A stretch of DNA of 45,220 nucleotides from Actinomycetota bacterium. GTDB lineage: Bacteria; Actinomycetota; Actinomycetes; Actinomycetales; Dermatophilaceae. The notes beneath the pieces are model-generated. The model was not told the origin of the DNA, made no database searches, and worked only from the letters and a program-made list of their open reading frames with translations. Where the stretch lies: NCBI GenBank assembly GCA_020160805.1, contig JAIUPO010000028.1:1-45220 (forward strand), read 5' to 3'. This document shows positions 8,841 through 17,845 of the stretch, in pieces. How positions within the stretch are numbered: position 1 is the stretch's first letter; every line of letters starts with the position of its first letter. Made by a program: the position numbers and the translations under genes.

Positions 8841-9813
8841 TCACCAACCGCGGCGTGCGGCGAGAAGGTACAGGAAGAGGGCGGCCTGCCAGAGCTGATG
8901 GCGGCGCAGGGCGTCGGTGCAGCCGGGCGGCGGCGGCGCCTCGACGTCCTCGATCATGTAGGCCACGATCACCGCGAGGAAGCAGTCGATGTCCTCGGGA
9001 TCGGCGTCCGCGAGCAGCGGGGAGTCATCGAAGCGGGCCAGATCGATCCCGTCCGTGCGCCATCTGCGGCCACAACCCAACCAGGTCGAACCACGGCGGG
9101 CTGGCGCGCACCCAGTTCCAGTCCACGAGCATCGCCCGGTCGGCGGTGATCAGCAGGTTGTCGGGCCGGACATCGTTGTGGCAGAGCGCATCTCCGCGCA
9201 GGGCCGTGCCGGCCCGACCGGCGAGCGCCGCAAGTTCGGCGAGCTCTTCCGGCGACGGCCGGCGTATGCCGTGCGGCCAGTCCCGTTGCCCGCGGGCGAA
9301 GGCTCCGAAGGCCCCATCGATGCCCCAGTTCGCGGCGACATCCTCCGCCAGGCCCGTCAGGTGCAGGGGTTCGAGCCGCTCGGGCGGCAGTGACGCCACC
9401 TCGAGGCACGCCGCGTGGGCGAGATCGGCGTCGCGGGCGGTCCACGGCATACCAGGCTGGTGCCCGTCGATGTGCTCCAGGACGAGCACAGCCCAACAAT
9501 CCACCTCCGCGGCTCCGATCAGGGTGGGAACGCATGCCAGGCCGGCGAGGAGGGGCACCACCTCGGCCTCCCGGCGCAGGCCCGTGATGACATGCGGCAT
9601 GGCCGGCCCGCCCGCCTTCGCGAAGACCCGGCGACCGTTGGCGAGATGCAGCACCCCGGCATACGACCCGGTGAAGCCCGACCCGACCGGTGGGTCCGCG
9701 GCCTGCACGGCAGCACCCGCGAGGCGCGCGATCTCGGCTCGCACCGGCTCGGGCAGCGCCGCGAAGGCCGGGCGCGCGGAGGTGCGCGTGTAGTCGACGG
9801 GGGCGGACGTCAT
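8841..9813 (-). pseudogene. Aminoglycoside phosphotransferase-family gene, frameshifted near 9060
   Basis: Read from the ATG at 9813 (MTSAPVDYTRTS), the product is an APH/choline-kinase-like phosphotransferase. It has the catalytic-loop sequence CHNDVRPDNLLI and the metal-binding-type MLVDWNWVRASPPWFDL. Just after LVGLWPQMAHG the frame runs into a stop at 9025. The correct continuation (TDGIDLARFDDSPLLADADPEDIDCFLAVIV, ending ARRGW at 8841) is in another frame. One small indel around 9050-9070 would restore about 323 residues. It may be a recent mutation or a sequencing error. The small-molecule substrate is unknown. The promoter side is divergent from rpsF. Confidence 0.8.
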
Positions 9814-9877
9814 ACGACCAGCGTGGTCGGGCAGGCGGGGTGGCCGCAACCGAGATTGGGACCGTGTGGACAACGGA

Positions 9878-9907
9878 TTGGGTCGTATGCAGCGGCTCCG
9901 ATACCCT
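9878..9907 (+). promoter_or_regulatory. rpsF: Candidate housekeeping promoter for the rpsF operon
   Basis: TTGGGT and TACCCT are separated by 18 bases, and TACCCT fits the actinobacterial TANNNT -10 pattern. The predicted start would leave a leader of about 100 bases before rpsF. Confidence 0.45.
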
Positions 9908-9960
9908 TGTGAGGTTGCCCGTGACGCGCTCAGCGCGGCCGGGAGCATGACAACCCTCCT

Positions 9961-9979
9961 GTCACGGACCGACCGTGAC
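9961..9979 (+). promoter_or_regulatory. Hairpin in the rpsF leader, possible S6:S18 autoregulatory site
   Basis: GTCACGG and CCGTGAC form a perfect 7-base stem around the loop ACCGA, directly upstream of the rpsF ribosome site (AAGGAGG). Leaders of rpsF operons in many bacteria carry a hairpin with a CCG-containing loop bound by S6:S18. The similarity is suggestive only. Confidence 0.4.
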
Positions 9980-10011
9980 CGCTTACAGACCGAAGGAGGC
10001 GGGTTTTCAGC

Positions 10012-10299
10012 ATGCGTCCATATGAACTCATGGTCATTTTTGACCCGGAGCTCGACGACCGCCAGGTCGGCCCGACGATGGAGAAATTCCTCGGCGTGGT
10101 CAAGACCGATGGTGGCAGCGTCGACAACATCGACGTGTGGGGCCGCCGCCGCTTGGCGTACCCCATCAAGAAGAAGGATGAGGGCAGCTATGTCGTCACC
10201 AACTTCACCGCTTTGCCGGCCACGGCCAAGGAGCTGGACCGTCAGCTCGGCCTGTCCGAACTGGTGATGCGCACCAAGCTGCTGCGCGCCGACGCCTGA
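10012..10299 (+). CDS. rpsF: 30S ribosomal protein S6
   Basis: The protein has 95 residues, the usual length. It begins [19 protein letters not shown] and contains [20 protein letters not shown] and the ending [10 protein letters not shown], all diagnostic of S6. S6 binds 16S rRNA with S18 in the platform of the small subunit. The start follows AAGGAGG. It leads an operon with ssb, rpsR and rplI. Confidence 0.98.
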   Translation: MRPYELMVIFDPELDDRQVGPTMEKFLGVVKTDGGSVDNIDVWGRRRLAYPIKKKDEGSYVVTNFTALPATAKELDRQLGLSELVMRTKLLRADA

Positions 10300-10324
10300 T
10301 TCGTCCACTCGAAGGAGAGCTGAC

Positions 10325-10951
10325 ATGGCTGGCGAAACCACGATCACCGTCATCGGGAATCTCACCGGTGACCCCGAGCTGCGCTTCACCCCCTCGGGCG
10401 CTGCCGTCGCGAACTTCACCGTGGCCTCGACGCCGCGGGCGTTCGACCGGCAGAGCAACGAGTGGAAGGACGGGGAAACCCTGTTCATGCGGTGCTCGGT
10501 CTGGCGTGAAGCGGCCGAGAATGTCGCCGAGTCCCTGCACCGGGGCACGCGCGTCATCGTCTCGGGCCGGCTGAAGTCGCGCTCCTGGGACGACAAGGAG
10601 ACGGGGCAGAAGCGCACCGTCATCGAGATGGACGTCGACGAGGTCGGCCCGTCGTTGCGCTATGCCACCACGAAGGTCACCAAGACCCAGCGTGGCGGCG
10701 GCAACTTCGGCGGCGGCCAGGACGACGGCGGCTGGAGCGGCCAGCAGGGCAATTCCGGTGGCTCATCCGGCGGTTCTGGCGGTGGCCAGGGCGGCTGGGG
10801 CGGCAACCAGGGTGGCCAAGGTGGCTCCGGTGGCTCGGGTGGCGGTCAGGGTGGCTGGAACAACCCGCCCGCCGGCAACCAGGGCTCGGGCAACTCCGGC
10901 AACTCGGGTGGCTGGGGCAACGCCCCGGCATACGACGAACCCCCGTTCTGA
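10325..10951 (+). CDS. ssb: Single-stranded DNA-binding protein
   Basis: The protein has 208 residues. An N-terminal OB-fold ([34 protein letters not shown] through about residue 112) is followed by a long Gly/Gln/Trp-rich disordered linker and the acidic tip AYDEPPF that recruits partner proteins. It coats single-stranded DNA during replication and repair. GAAGGAGAG precedes the ATG. It sits between rpsF and rpsR, the standard arrangement. Confidence 0.97.
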   Translation: MAGETTITVIGNLTGDPELRFTPSGAAVANFTVASTPRAFDRQSNEWKDGETLFMRCSVWREAAENVAESLHRGTRVIVSGRLKSRSWDDKETGQKRTVIEMDVDEVGPSLRYATTKVTKTQRGGGNFGGGQDDGGWSGQQGNSGGSSGGSGGGQGGWGGNQGGQGGSGGSGGGQGGWNNPPAGNQGSGNSGNSGGWGNAPAYDEPPF

Positions 10952-11077
10952 GTCTGAGTCCTCTGGCGCCCGCTCCTCTTCGCCTCGGGCGATCTGCTAG
11001 CGAGCCTCACTCACCAAAACACATCAACCCATCCCGAGTTATGAATCTCGGGCTCATCCCCAAAGGAGAGCACCACG

Positions 11078-11314
11078 ATGGCTAAGCCCGTTGTGCGTCG
11101 GCCGAAGAAGAAGGCCAACCCCCTGAAGTCCGCGAAGATCGAGAACATCGACTACAAGGACGCCGCGCTGCTGCGCAAGTTCATCTCCGACCGCGGCAAG
11201 ATCCGCGCCCGCCGCGTGACCGGTGTGTCGGTCCAGGAGCAGCGCCTCATTGCCCAGGCCGTCAAGAATGCCCGCGAGATGGCGCTGCTGCCCTACAGCA
11301 GCTCCAGCCGCTGA
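11078..11314 (+). CDS. rpsR: 30S ribosomal protein S18
   Basis: The protein has 78 residues. [57 protein letters not shown] is the conserved S18 core. It forms a heterodimer with S6 on 16S rRNA. AAAGGAGAG lies upstream of the ATG. The 126-base gap from ssb contains no further gene. The N-terminus has no zinc-ligand Cys, so this is the Cys-minus form. Confidence 0.98.
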   Translation: MAKPVVRRPKKKANPLKSAKIENIDYKDAALLRKFISDRGKIRARRVTGVSVQEQRLIAQAVKNAREMALLPYSSSSR

Positions 11315-11403
11315 TCCCACCCCCACGAAGTTCTGCGCTCGTTCCTCGCTCCGATACTTCGCGAGGACCCCGAGGGCGGGATCACATTAAGGAGTCATGA
11401 AAC

Positions 11404-11850
11404 ATGAAGGTCATCCTGACCCACGAGGTCACCGGCCTCGGCACCGCCGGTGATGTCGTCGACGTCAAGCCCGGCTACGCCCGCAACTTCCTGTTCCGCC
11501 GTGGCCTGGCCACCGCGTGGACCGCGGGCGCGCAGAAGCAGATCGACGCCATCGCCAAGGGCCGCGAAGCCCGCGCCGTGAAGTCGCTCGAAGAGGCCCA
11601 GTCCATCAAGGGCAACCTCGAGGCCAAGGCCGTCACGGTCGCCGCCCACGCTGGCAAGGAGGGCCGCCTCTTCGGCGCCGTCTCCACTGCCGACATCGCT
11701 GCGGCCGTCAAGGCTGCCGGCGGGCCCGACCTGGACAAGCGCAAGATCGAGGTGCCCACCCCGATCAAGGCCACCGGCGCCCACACCGCGCTGGTCCGCC
11801 TCCACCCGGAGGTCCAGGCCAGCCTGACGCTGGACGTCATCGCCGGCTGA
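11404..11850 (+). CDS. rplI: 50S ribosomal protein L9
   Basis: The protein has 148 residues and normal length. The N-terminal domain [36 protein letters not shown] carries the L9 signature. A charged connecting helix and the C-terminal rRNA-binding domain ending [12 protein letters not shown] follow. It is the last gene of the ribosomal operon, with AAGGAG upstream and a strong hairpin 12 bases downstream. Confidence 0.98.
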   Translation: MKVILTHEVTGLGTAGDVVDVKPGYARNFLFRRGLATAWTAGAQKQIDAIAKGREARAVKSLEEAQSIKGNLEAKAVTVAAHAGKEGRLFGAVSTADIAAAVKAAGGPDLDKRKIEVPTPIKATGAHTALVRLHPEVQASLTLDVIAG

Positions 11851-11862
11851 CCGGCATACCCC

Positions 11863-11899
11863 CGAAGCCCCCGCTGCCCCCGTGGCCGCGGGGGCTTCG
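11863..11899 (+). terminator. Intrinsic-type terminator of the rpsF-rplI operon
   Basis: CGAAGCCCCCGC and GCGGGGGCTTCG form a perfect 12-base GC-rich stem with a 13-base loop just after rplI. There is no U tract, as is common in actinobacteria. Confidence 0.8.
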
Positions 11900-11949
11900 C
11901 CTTCCCCGGGCCGGGTTGACGTGCCACTTTCCCGCCCATTGCCGGAACA

Positions 11950-11988
11950 TGGACATACGCAACGGATCATTACCGTTGCGTATGTCCA
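11950..11988. repeat. Perfect 16-base inverted repeat
   Basis: TGGACATACGCAACGG and its exact complement are separated by the 7-base loop ATCATTA, in the gap between rplI and thpR. It may be a second terminator or a REP-like element. No other copy was found in the window. Confidence 0.85.
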
Positions 11989-12073
11989 GGTTCTCTCCCA
12001 CGAGGTGGCTGGGCACCGTCGCTGCGCGGAAATCCGAAGATCAGCGGCGCCCTCCGCGCCTACGCTCGTCGGT

Positions 12074-12640
12074 ATGCGGATGTTCGTGGCGCTCGTGCCG
12101 CCGCCGGAAGTGGTCGAGGACCTGAGCGAGTTCCTCGCGCCGCGTCGGGAGGCAGGGACGGACCTGCGTTGGACCGATGACGAGCAGATTCACCTGACCC
12201 TGGCCTTCCTGCCGGAGGTCGCGGAAGCCGGGCTCGACCGGCTGACCGAGGCGCTGGGCGAGCGGCTGAGCGCCATCGACCCCGCCGCCGTCCGGCTGGT
12301 CGCCGGCGGCGCCTTCCCCAATCCGTATGCCGCCCGCGTGCTCTTCGCGGGCGCCGAGCCGCAGCCCTGGCTTGCCACGCTGGCGCGAGCGGTGCGGCAT
12401 ACGGCCTCGCACGCGGGGGCCACCGTCGACGGCGGGCCCTTCCACCCGCACATCACGCTCGCCCGGATGCGCCGGCCGATCGAGGCGACCCGGTGGATCC
12501 GGATCCTGCAGGCGTATGAGTCGCCCGGCTGGGTGGCCGACTCCGTCACCCTGGTGCACTCACAACTCGGCCAGGGCCGGCAAGGCCGTCCGCGGCATAC
12601 CCCGGTCGCGACTCTCCCGCTGGCCCCCGCCGAGCTCTGA
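12074..12640 (+). CDS. thpR: RNA 2',3'-cyclic phosphodiesterase (2H family)
   Basis: The protein has 188 residues. The start MRMFVALVPPPEVV is typical. The two catalytic HxT motifs of the 2H superfamily are IHLTLAFL (near residue 40) and HPHITLARM (near residue 125), at the usual spacing. The family hydrolyses 2',3'-cyclic phosphates at RNA ends and was first described as 2'-5' RNA ligase. It stands alone between palindromic gaps, so its partners are unknown. Confidence 0.9.
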   Translation: MRMFVALVPPPEVVEDLSEFLAPRREAGTDLRWTDDEQIHLTLAFLPEVAEAGLDRLTEALGERLSAIDPAAVRLVAGGAFPNPYAARVLFAGAEPQPWLATLARAVRHTASHAGATVDGGPFHPHITLARMRRPIEATRWIRILQAYESPGWVADSVTLVHSQLGQGRQGRPRHTPVATLPLAPAEL

Positions 12641-12676
12641 CCGCGCGGCCCGCATAGGCGGCGAGCGCCAGTCACT

Positions 12677-12765
12677 CATTTTTCTCCGGATGCCGAAACC
12701 CTGCGCTTCACCCACGCTTTAAAGCAGGGTGAAGCGCAGACTTTCGGCATCCGGAGAGAAATGGG
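12677..12765. repeat. Long imperfect palindrome of about 40-base arms
   Basis: The arms contain CTCCGGATGCCGAAA and TTTCGGCATCCGGAG, then CTGCGCTTCACCC and GGGTGAAGCGCAG, around a short centre CTTTAAAG. It fills most of the thpR-to-gamma-glutamyltransferase gap. No transposase or second copy is visible. Confidence 0.85.
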
Positions 12766-12820
12766 TCAACTCCTGGGGCGAGGCGGCGCGAACCGGGGCG
12801 GACGGGAGAGAATCGGGCGT

Positions 12821-14347
12821 ATGCCGTCACATGTCGCCGTTGCCGCCACCGGACCTGTCGCTGTCGACGCGGGCCTGACCGCCGTACGGGCGGGCGGCAA
12901 TGCGGTGGATGCGGCCATCGCGGCCATGTGCGTCGCCATGACCACCGAACCGGGTGTCGTCAGCCCCATGGGCGGCGCCTTTGTGACGATCTGGCCGGTG
13001 GACGGGGAGCCGGAGACGATCGACGGCAATGTCGAAATGCCCGGCCGCGGCGCCCCGAGCGAGCGTTTCGGCCAAGGGCTGCGGGAGATCCACCTGAGCT
13101 ATGGCGGCGGCATCACGATCTTCGGCGGCTACGGCTCGGCCGCCCTCCCCGGCGCCCTGAGTGCCCTGCAGCTCGCGCACGACCGGCACGGCTCCGGCGC
13201 GTGGGCGCAGGCCATCGAACCCGCTCGGCTCGCCGCCGCCGACGGCTTCCGGCTCGGTTCGGCCGCCGCGAGCTATCTGGCCCTCACCACCGACAACCTC
13301 TTCGGCTGGGACCCCGAAACCAACGCCACCTTGACCCGCGAGGACGGCAGCCACCTGCAGGCCGGCGACCGCATCGTCGACGCAGACCTCGCCACCAGCT
13401 GGGGTCGGATCGCCGAGCACGGTGCCCAGGATGTCTATACGGGCGAGATCGCCCAGCGCATCGCGCGAGCCTGCGCGGATGGTGGCGGGCTGATCACCGA
13501 GGCCGACCTCGCGGCATACCGCCCCGTCGTGCGCACCCCGCTGCGCCAGCAGCTCGGCGACTGGGATATCGCCACCAACCCGCCGCCCAGCGTCGGCGGC
13601 CCGATGCTTGCGGTCATGCTGTCCGAGATGGCGCGGCGGGGCAGCTACGCGTGGGCCGACACGATCGATGTGCAGCGTCGCGTGCTGACCTATCGCAGCG
13701 AGGTTCATGACTTCTCCGCCGACCTCGAGGAGGACGGCTACACGATGCTCGAGGAGGTCCGCCGCTCCGGCCTCAAGGGCCTAAACACCTCACAATCGAC
13801 CGCGCACGTCTCGGCCGTCGACAGCGACGGACTCGCCTGCGCAATCACCGCATCTAGTGGATACTCCTCTGGCGCAACAGTTCCGGACACCGGACTGCTC
13901 CTCAACAATTGCCTCGGCGAGCCCGAACTCAACCGCCTCGGCCTGCATGTGCTCGCCCCCGGCACCCGCCTCGCCTCCAATATGGCACCCTCCGTCGCCC
14001 GCCACCGCGGCGGCGATGTGCTCGCGATCGGCAGCCCGGGCGCCGACCGAATCACAACCGCCCTTATGCAGGTACTCACCCGGCACTGCTTGCTGGGTAT
14101 GCCGCTCGGCGAGGCCATCGCCGCCCCGCGCGTCCACGTCCGCGTCGTCAAAGGTGAGCCGCTGCGCGTCGAGTACGAACGCGACCGCGCCATCGCCGAG
14201 GTCATCGCCCGCCAGGGCCTGCGGGGCAACGAGCACGAGCCGCAGGCCATGTTCTTCGGCGGCGTCGGCGGCGCGGCGCGCAGCGCCACCGGCGTGCTCT
14301 TCGCGGCCGGCGACCCGCGCCGCGAGGCCGCAACGGGCGTCGCCTGA
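12821..14347 (+). CDS. Gamma-glutamyltransferase-family protein (Ntn hydrolase)
   Basis: The protein has 508 residues. The start MPSHVAVAATG follows GGGAGAG. An upstream ATG would lie inside the palindrome and was rejected. N-terminal AGGNAVDAAIA and VVSPMGGAFVTIW are typical of gamma-glutamyltransferases. The autoprocessing Thr is expected in SQSTAHVSAVDSDG, and the small-subunit signature continues in GLLLNNCLGE and GTRLASNMAPSV. No signal peptide is visible, so it is probably cytoplasmic, unlike the periplasmic glutathione enzymes. Actinobacteria use mycothiol, so the substrate may be another gamma-glutamyl compound. It is likely monocistronic. Confidence 0.85.
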   Translation: MPSHVAVAATGPVAVDAGLTAVRAGGNAVDAAIAAMCVAMTTEPGVVSPMGGAFVTIWPVDGEPETIDGNVEMPGRGAPSERFGQGLREIHLSYGGGITIFGGYGSAALPGALSALQLAHDRHGSGAWAQAIEPARLAAADGFRLGSAAASYLALTTDNLFGWDPETNATLTREDGSHLQAGDRIVDADLATSWGRIAEHGAQDVYTGEIAQRIARACADGGGLITEADLAAYRPVVRTPLRQQLGDWDIATNPPPSVGGPMLAVMLSEMARRGSYAWADTIDVQRRVLTYRSEVHDFSADLEEDGYTMLEEVRRSGLKGLNTSQSTAHVSAVDSDGLACAITASSGYSSGATVPDTGLLLNNCLGEPELNRLGLHVLAPGTRLASNMAPSVARHRGGDVLAIGSPGADRITTALMQVLTRHCLLGMPLGEAIAAPRVHVRVVKGEPLRVEYERDRAIAEVIARQGLRGNEHEPQAMFFGGVGGAARSATGVLFAAGDPRREAATGVA

Positions 14348-14375
14348 GTCACACATTCGGGCACACATCGCGCGT

Positions 14376-14417
14376 TTGGTCGTGACTCCCCCATCCGGCG
14401 GTGGGATCCACGACCAA
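14376..14417. repeat. Intergenic hairpin with 9-base perfect arms
   Basis: TTGGTCGTG and CACGACCAA are separated by 24 bases that themselves contain a CCCCC/GGTGGG pairing. It lies 28 bases after the gamma-glutamyltransferase stop and may end that transcript. The half-site TTTGGTCGTGA also occurs at 8290-8300. Confidence 0.6.
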
Positions 14418-14454
14418 TCGGTGGGGTTATGACCGAATGTTGGATTTGTATGCC

Positions 14455-14508
14455 GCTCGCCCGCTCGCCCGCCCGCCCGCTCGCTCGCCCGCTCGCTCGC
14501 CCGCCCAC
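14455..14508. repeat. Tetranucleotide simple repeat (CTCG/CCCG)
   Basis: About 13 units alternate between GCTC and GCCC phases in the short gap before the MATE stop codon. It is a candidate for length variation by slippage. It is not inside a convincing gene. Confidence 0.75.
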
Positions 14509-14509
14509 C

Positions 14510-15844
14510 TCAGCGCCGCGCGGCACCGAGGACCAGCCAGCCGTCCGATCGCACGCGCCACCACAGCAGCGCCCCGCGCACGAGCATGAAGCCGGTGAAT
14601 CCCACCCATAGCCAGGTCACCGCGCCGACCGCACCCGAAGGCGCCGACGCCCGCACCACGAGCACGATCGGCAGGTACGCCACCAGCACCGCGATCATCG
14701 ACCGGGCCAGCCACGGCGCATCGCCGGCCCCGATGAGCACGCCGTCGACAACGAAGACATAGCCCGACACCACCTGCCCGAGCGCGACGACGATCAGGCC
14801 CGCCGCCACCGCCGAGCGCACCGCCGGATCGCCGGTGAACAGACCCGGCAGCACCCGATGCACCGCCAGCACGAGCACCCCCAGCCCCGCCCCGCACCAG
14901 ATCCCCCACCGCACCATCAGCGTCGTCAACTCCCGCGCCTCCCGCGCATCGCCGGCCCCAAGCGCGCGCCCCGTCAGCGCCTGCGCCGCAATGGCAATCG
15001 CATCCAGCGCAAACGCCAGGAAAGACCAGATCGTCGCCGTCACCTGGTGCGCCGCCAGCGGCACAACCCCCATGCCCGCCGCGACCCAGGTCGTCAGAAC
15101 CAGCACGGCTCGCAGCGCGAGCGTCCGCACAAGCAGGGGTATGCCGTCGCGCGCCGCCCCGAGGATCCGTCCCGGATGCGGGTGGAGACCGGCCCCTTCC
15201 GCGCGCACCTGGCGCAGCAGCGCAAGGATCAGCCAGGCCGCCATACCCAGCTGCGCGATCACCGTGCCGATCGCGGAACCCGCTATGCCCCAACCGAATC
15301 CGTAGACAAAGACCACGTTGAGCAGCGCATTGGACGAGAAGCCGGCGACCGCTGCAACCAGCGGCGTGCGCGTGTCCTGCAACCCCCGAAGCACCCCGGT
15401 GCAGGCGAGCGTCACGAGCATCGCGGGTATGCCGAAGGCCGCGATCCGAAGGTAGCTCACCGCCGCGTCCAGCCCGGCTCCGCTGCCGCCGAGGGCACGG
15501 CATACCGGCTGCGCGGCGAGCGCAAGGGGCAGGGCAACGGCGAGGCCGAGGGCAATCGCCAGCCATGCACCATCGACGCCCGCCTCCAGCGCGCCTCGCC
15601 GCGAGCCCGCCCCGAGTTGCCGGGCGACGACGGCGGTCGTGCCATAGGCGAGGAAGACAAAGATGCCAACGACCGTCAGCAAGACCGTGGAAGCCAAGCC
15701 CAAACCGGCCAACTGTGCCGTGCCGAGATGGCCGACGATCGCCGTGTCGGCGAGCAGGAAAAGCGGCTCGGCGATCAGCGCGAGGAAGGCGGGGACGGCC
15801 AGGCGCAGGACCTGACCGGCATACCCCTGCTCAGGTGCGGCCAC
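14510..15844 (-). CDS. MATE-family efflux transporter (DinF-like)
   Basis: The protein has about 444 residues with twelve hydrophobic segments. LRLAVPAFLALIAEPLFLLADTAIVGHLGTAQLAGLGLAS is the conserved first pair of helices. GVLRGLQDTRTPLVAAVAG and the repeat-like second half (PLLVRTLALRAVLVLTTWVAAGMG) match DinF/MATE exporters, which expel organic cations using a Na+ or H+ gradient. I chose the GTG at 15844 (VAAPEQGYAGQVLRL). A longer frame reaches 15925 but adds a poorly conserved Arg-rich leader. The gene is alone on the minus strand. The substrate is unknown. Confidence 0.88.
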   Translation of the reverse strand: MAAPEQGYAGQVLRLAVPAFLALIAEPLFLLADTAIVGHLGTAQLAGLGLASTVLLTVVGIFVFLAYGTTAVVARQLGAGSRRGALEAGVDGAWLAIALGLAVALPLALAAQPVCRALGGSGAGLDAAVSYLRIAAFGIPAMLVTLACTGVLRGLQDTRTPLVAAVAGFSSNALLNVVFVYGFGWGIAGSAIGTVIAQLGMAAWLILALLRQVRAEGAGLHPHPGRILGAARDGIPLLVRTLALRAVLVLTTWVAAGMGVVPLAAHQVTATIWSFLAFALDAIAIAAQALTGRALGAGDAREARELTTLMVRWGIWCGAGLGVLVLAVHRVLPGLFTGDPAVRSAVAAGLIVVALGQVVSGYVFVVDGVLIGAGDAPWLARSMIAVLVAYLPIVLVVRASAPSGAVGAVTWLWVGFTGFMLVRGALLWWRVRSDGWLVLGAARR

Positions 15845-16015
15845 AGGCGCACAGTCTGCCGCGTTGGCACGGATCCGACACGGGCCACTCAATGTGCGGA
15901 CGGGCCGCTGGCGGACACCCGCCACGACCGTGGTGTATCACCGAGCGTCCCGTGGTCTCAGAGCTTCTAAGGGTGCCCGATCAGCGGGCGTTCTTCGCAC
16001 CGGGAGGAGTAGGGA

Positions 16016-16756
16016 ATGGATCGCAGGCAGTTCATGGGGGTCGCGGCGAGCGGCCTAATCGTCGGGGGGAGCGCCACCCTGGCCGAGGCCGCGCAGGCGG
16101 CGGAAGATGAGCGGTTGGCGGGCTTCGCCAGCAGCTTCAATGGCAGCAAGTCCGGCTGGCAAAATGTCGTGGGGAACTGGACCCTCAAGCCCGGCAATCT
16201 CTACAACTACGGCATCGCCGGCAAGCGCACCTCGGTCAAGCACCTCAACAACTACACGAATATGTACTACAAGGTCCGCATGCGCCGGCGCGGCAACTCG
16301 ACAGGTGTGGCGGCGAATGCGCTTGTCCTGCGCGGCAATCCGTCGTCCCGAGACACCATGGGCAACTGGAAACCCAGCTACCTCTTCCAGTATGCGAACT
16401 CCGGTTGGTACTCCGTCTACCGCTACAACGCTGATGGGAGCTACACAGGCGTCGTCCCCTGGGCGACGACCTCCGCCGTTTACAGGACGGGCTACAACAT
16501 CGTCGAGGTGTGGGCCTACAGCGATGGCTATCTCGACTTCCACATCAACGGATCACACCTGTGGGGGGGCGGCGACAGCGGCGGTCCGACCTTCGGCAAT
16601 GTCGGCCTGAGCATCTACACCGAGCCCGGGAAGTACTCCGAGACCTTCGTCGACTACGCGAACCTGACCATCCTGAACAGCCGGTCCTCGCGACGCCACA
16701 CCGGCGTCTCCGGCACGCCGCGTCTCGGCGGCAGCGTCAATATGGCGCCCGCCTGA
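16016..16756 (+). CDS. Exported beta-jellyroll-like protein with Tat-type signal
   Basis: The protein has 246 residues. GGGAGGAG lies 9 bases before the ATG. The N-terminus MDRRQFMGVAASGLIVGG has the twin-arginine pattern, and cleavage is likely after AEAAQA. The mature part (FNGSKSGWQNVVGNWTLKPGNLYNYG ... MYYKVRMRRRGN ... NIVEVWAYSDGYLDFHING ... NVGLSIYTEPGKYSETFVDYANLTIL) reads like a concanavalin/LamG or DUF1080-type carbohydrate-binding sandwich. A role in binding glycans outside the cell is inference. The next gene is also exported, but a strong terminator separates them. Confidence 0.7.
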   Translation: MDRRQFMGVAASGLIVGGSATLAEAAQAAEDERLAGFASSFNGSKSGWQNVVGNWTLKPGNLYNYGIAGKRTSVKHLNNYTNMYYKVRMRRRGNSTGVAANALVLRGNPSSRDTMGNWKPSYLFQYANSGWYSVYRYNADGSYTGVVPWATTSAVYRTGYNIVEVWAYSDGYLDFHINGSHLWGGGDSGGPTFGNVGLSIYTEPGKYSETFVDYANLTILNSRSSRRHTGVSGTPRLGGSVNMAPA

Positions 16757-16781
16757 TCGCATCCGGTCAGCCAACTACCGA

Positions 16782-16817
16782 GAGGGTGGGCGTCCGCGCG
16801 TGCGGATGCCCACCCTC
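16782..16817 (+). terminator. Strong terminator hairpin
   Basis: GAGGGTGGGCGTCCGC and GCGGATGCCCACCCTC pair over 16 bases with one G-U and a 4-base loop. It lies between the two exported-protein genes and should insulate them. Confidence 0.85.
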
Positions 16818-16837
16818 GTCACATGTGAGGATTCCCC

Positions 16838-17830
16838 ATGTTCGTATGTCGTTCCGTCGCCTTCGCCGGGGCGCTTCTTGCCCTCGCAGGTTCCGCGTAT
16901 GCCGCCCCGTCGGCTTCTTCGGTGGCGCCAGACCGCGCCCCCCACGCGGTCGCCGGCGCCGCCCCGGCGGGCGGCTATGTCACCTTCGCCTGGGGTCGCA
17001 GCCTGTGGGCAAATGGCTGCAATCCGGGCACGCCGGCTAAGGGCGTCCGGACCCTGGAGCAGGACGCACAGGACTTGAAAGCGTTCGGGCTCAAAGGCGT
17101 TGGCGGTGTTGTCGTGAAGCGCACCTCCGGGACCCGCACGTGCGAGCGCGGGGTCACGAACTCCACCTGGGCGGACCTGGCGAGGCTACGCACGGCATAC
17201 GGCTGGTCCTTCATCAGCCAGAGCATGACGTATGCCCGGATGGCCACCTTGACCACGGACGCGCAGCGCTACCAGGAGTCGGGGGCGACGCTGCCGCTGC
17301 TCGCCAAGCGTGGTCACAAGGAAGCTTGGGGAGCCTTTTTCTATCCCGATGACTCCCAGGATGTGCCCTCCCAGCAGATGGTGTCGAAGTATTTCGCCTT
17401 CGGGCGCCTTTACACGCTGGTCGCCACGTACAACACCAAAGCCTCCTCGACGGTTTTTCCGTACACCGTTCTCGTCTACACCCCCCTCGGTGGGCGGTGC
17501 GCAGACGAAGCGCTGCCGTGCCACAACATCACGGTGCGCAACAACCGGATCACGCACTCGCCCGACGAGATCGTCAAGGCGTTGAACCCGCCCGCCGGAC
17601 AGTGGTCGGTGATCCAGATGTTCCGGCTTGTCGAGGGCAAGTCGGGCACGCTCGGTCAGGCGACGGCCTGGGATTGCACGAGTCCCGACTGGCGCAAGCG
17701 GTGGACGGGAATCCCCGAAAACTATTGCCGCAACACACTTCTCACCGCGCTCGCCCAGCGCGACCGGTCGGTCGCGAATGTCACCTTCGCCGACATGGCC
17801 CGGACCTGGAACCGGCTGCCGGGCGGCTGA
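16838..17830 (+). CDS. Secreted protein of unknown function
   Basis: The protein has 330 residues. The signal peptide FAGALLALAGSAYA is followed by a signal-peptidase-I-like AYA/AP site. The mature part is rich in aromatic residues with six or so scattered Cys (NGCNPG, TRTCERG, GGRCADEALPCHN, WDCTSPDW, NYCRN), suggesting disulfides in an exported enzyme or binding protein. I recognise no family. Phrases such as FAWGRSLWANGC and GWSFISQSMTYARMATLTTDAQRY hint at an alpha/beta barrel, but that is a guess. Confidence 0.7.
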   Translation: MFVCRSVAFAGALLALAGSAYAAPSASSVAPDRAPHAVAGAAPAGGYVTFAWGRSLWANGCNPGTPAKGVRTLEQDAQDLKAFGLKGVGGVVVKRTSGTRTCERGVTNSTWADLARLRTAYGWSFISQSMTYARMATLTTDAQRYQESGATLPLLAKRGHKEAWGAFFYPDDSQDVPSQQMVSKYFAFGRLYTLVATYNTKASSTVFPYTVLVYTPLGGRCADEALPCHNITVRNNRITHSPDEIVKALNPPAGQWSVIQMFRLVEGKSGTLGQATAWDCTSPDWRKRWTGIPENYCRNTLLTALAQRDRSVANVTFADMARTWNRLPGG

Positions 17831-17845
17831 CCGCGACCACGGCGC

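Noticed and set aside
9025-10623. Minus-strand frame of 532 codons spanning rpsF and part of ssb
   Set aside because: Only the part from 9813 downward is a real (frameshifted) phosphotransferase gene. The rest is antisense to well-identified genes.
14455-14508. Coding role for the CTCG/CCCG tandem repeat
   Set aside because: Frames across it give only Ala-Arg-Pro-Ser repeats outside any gene with support, so it is kept as a simple repeat.
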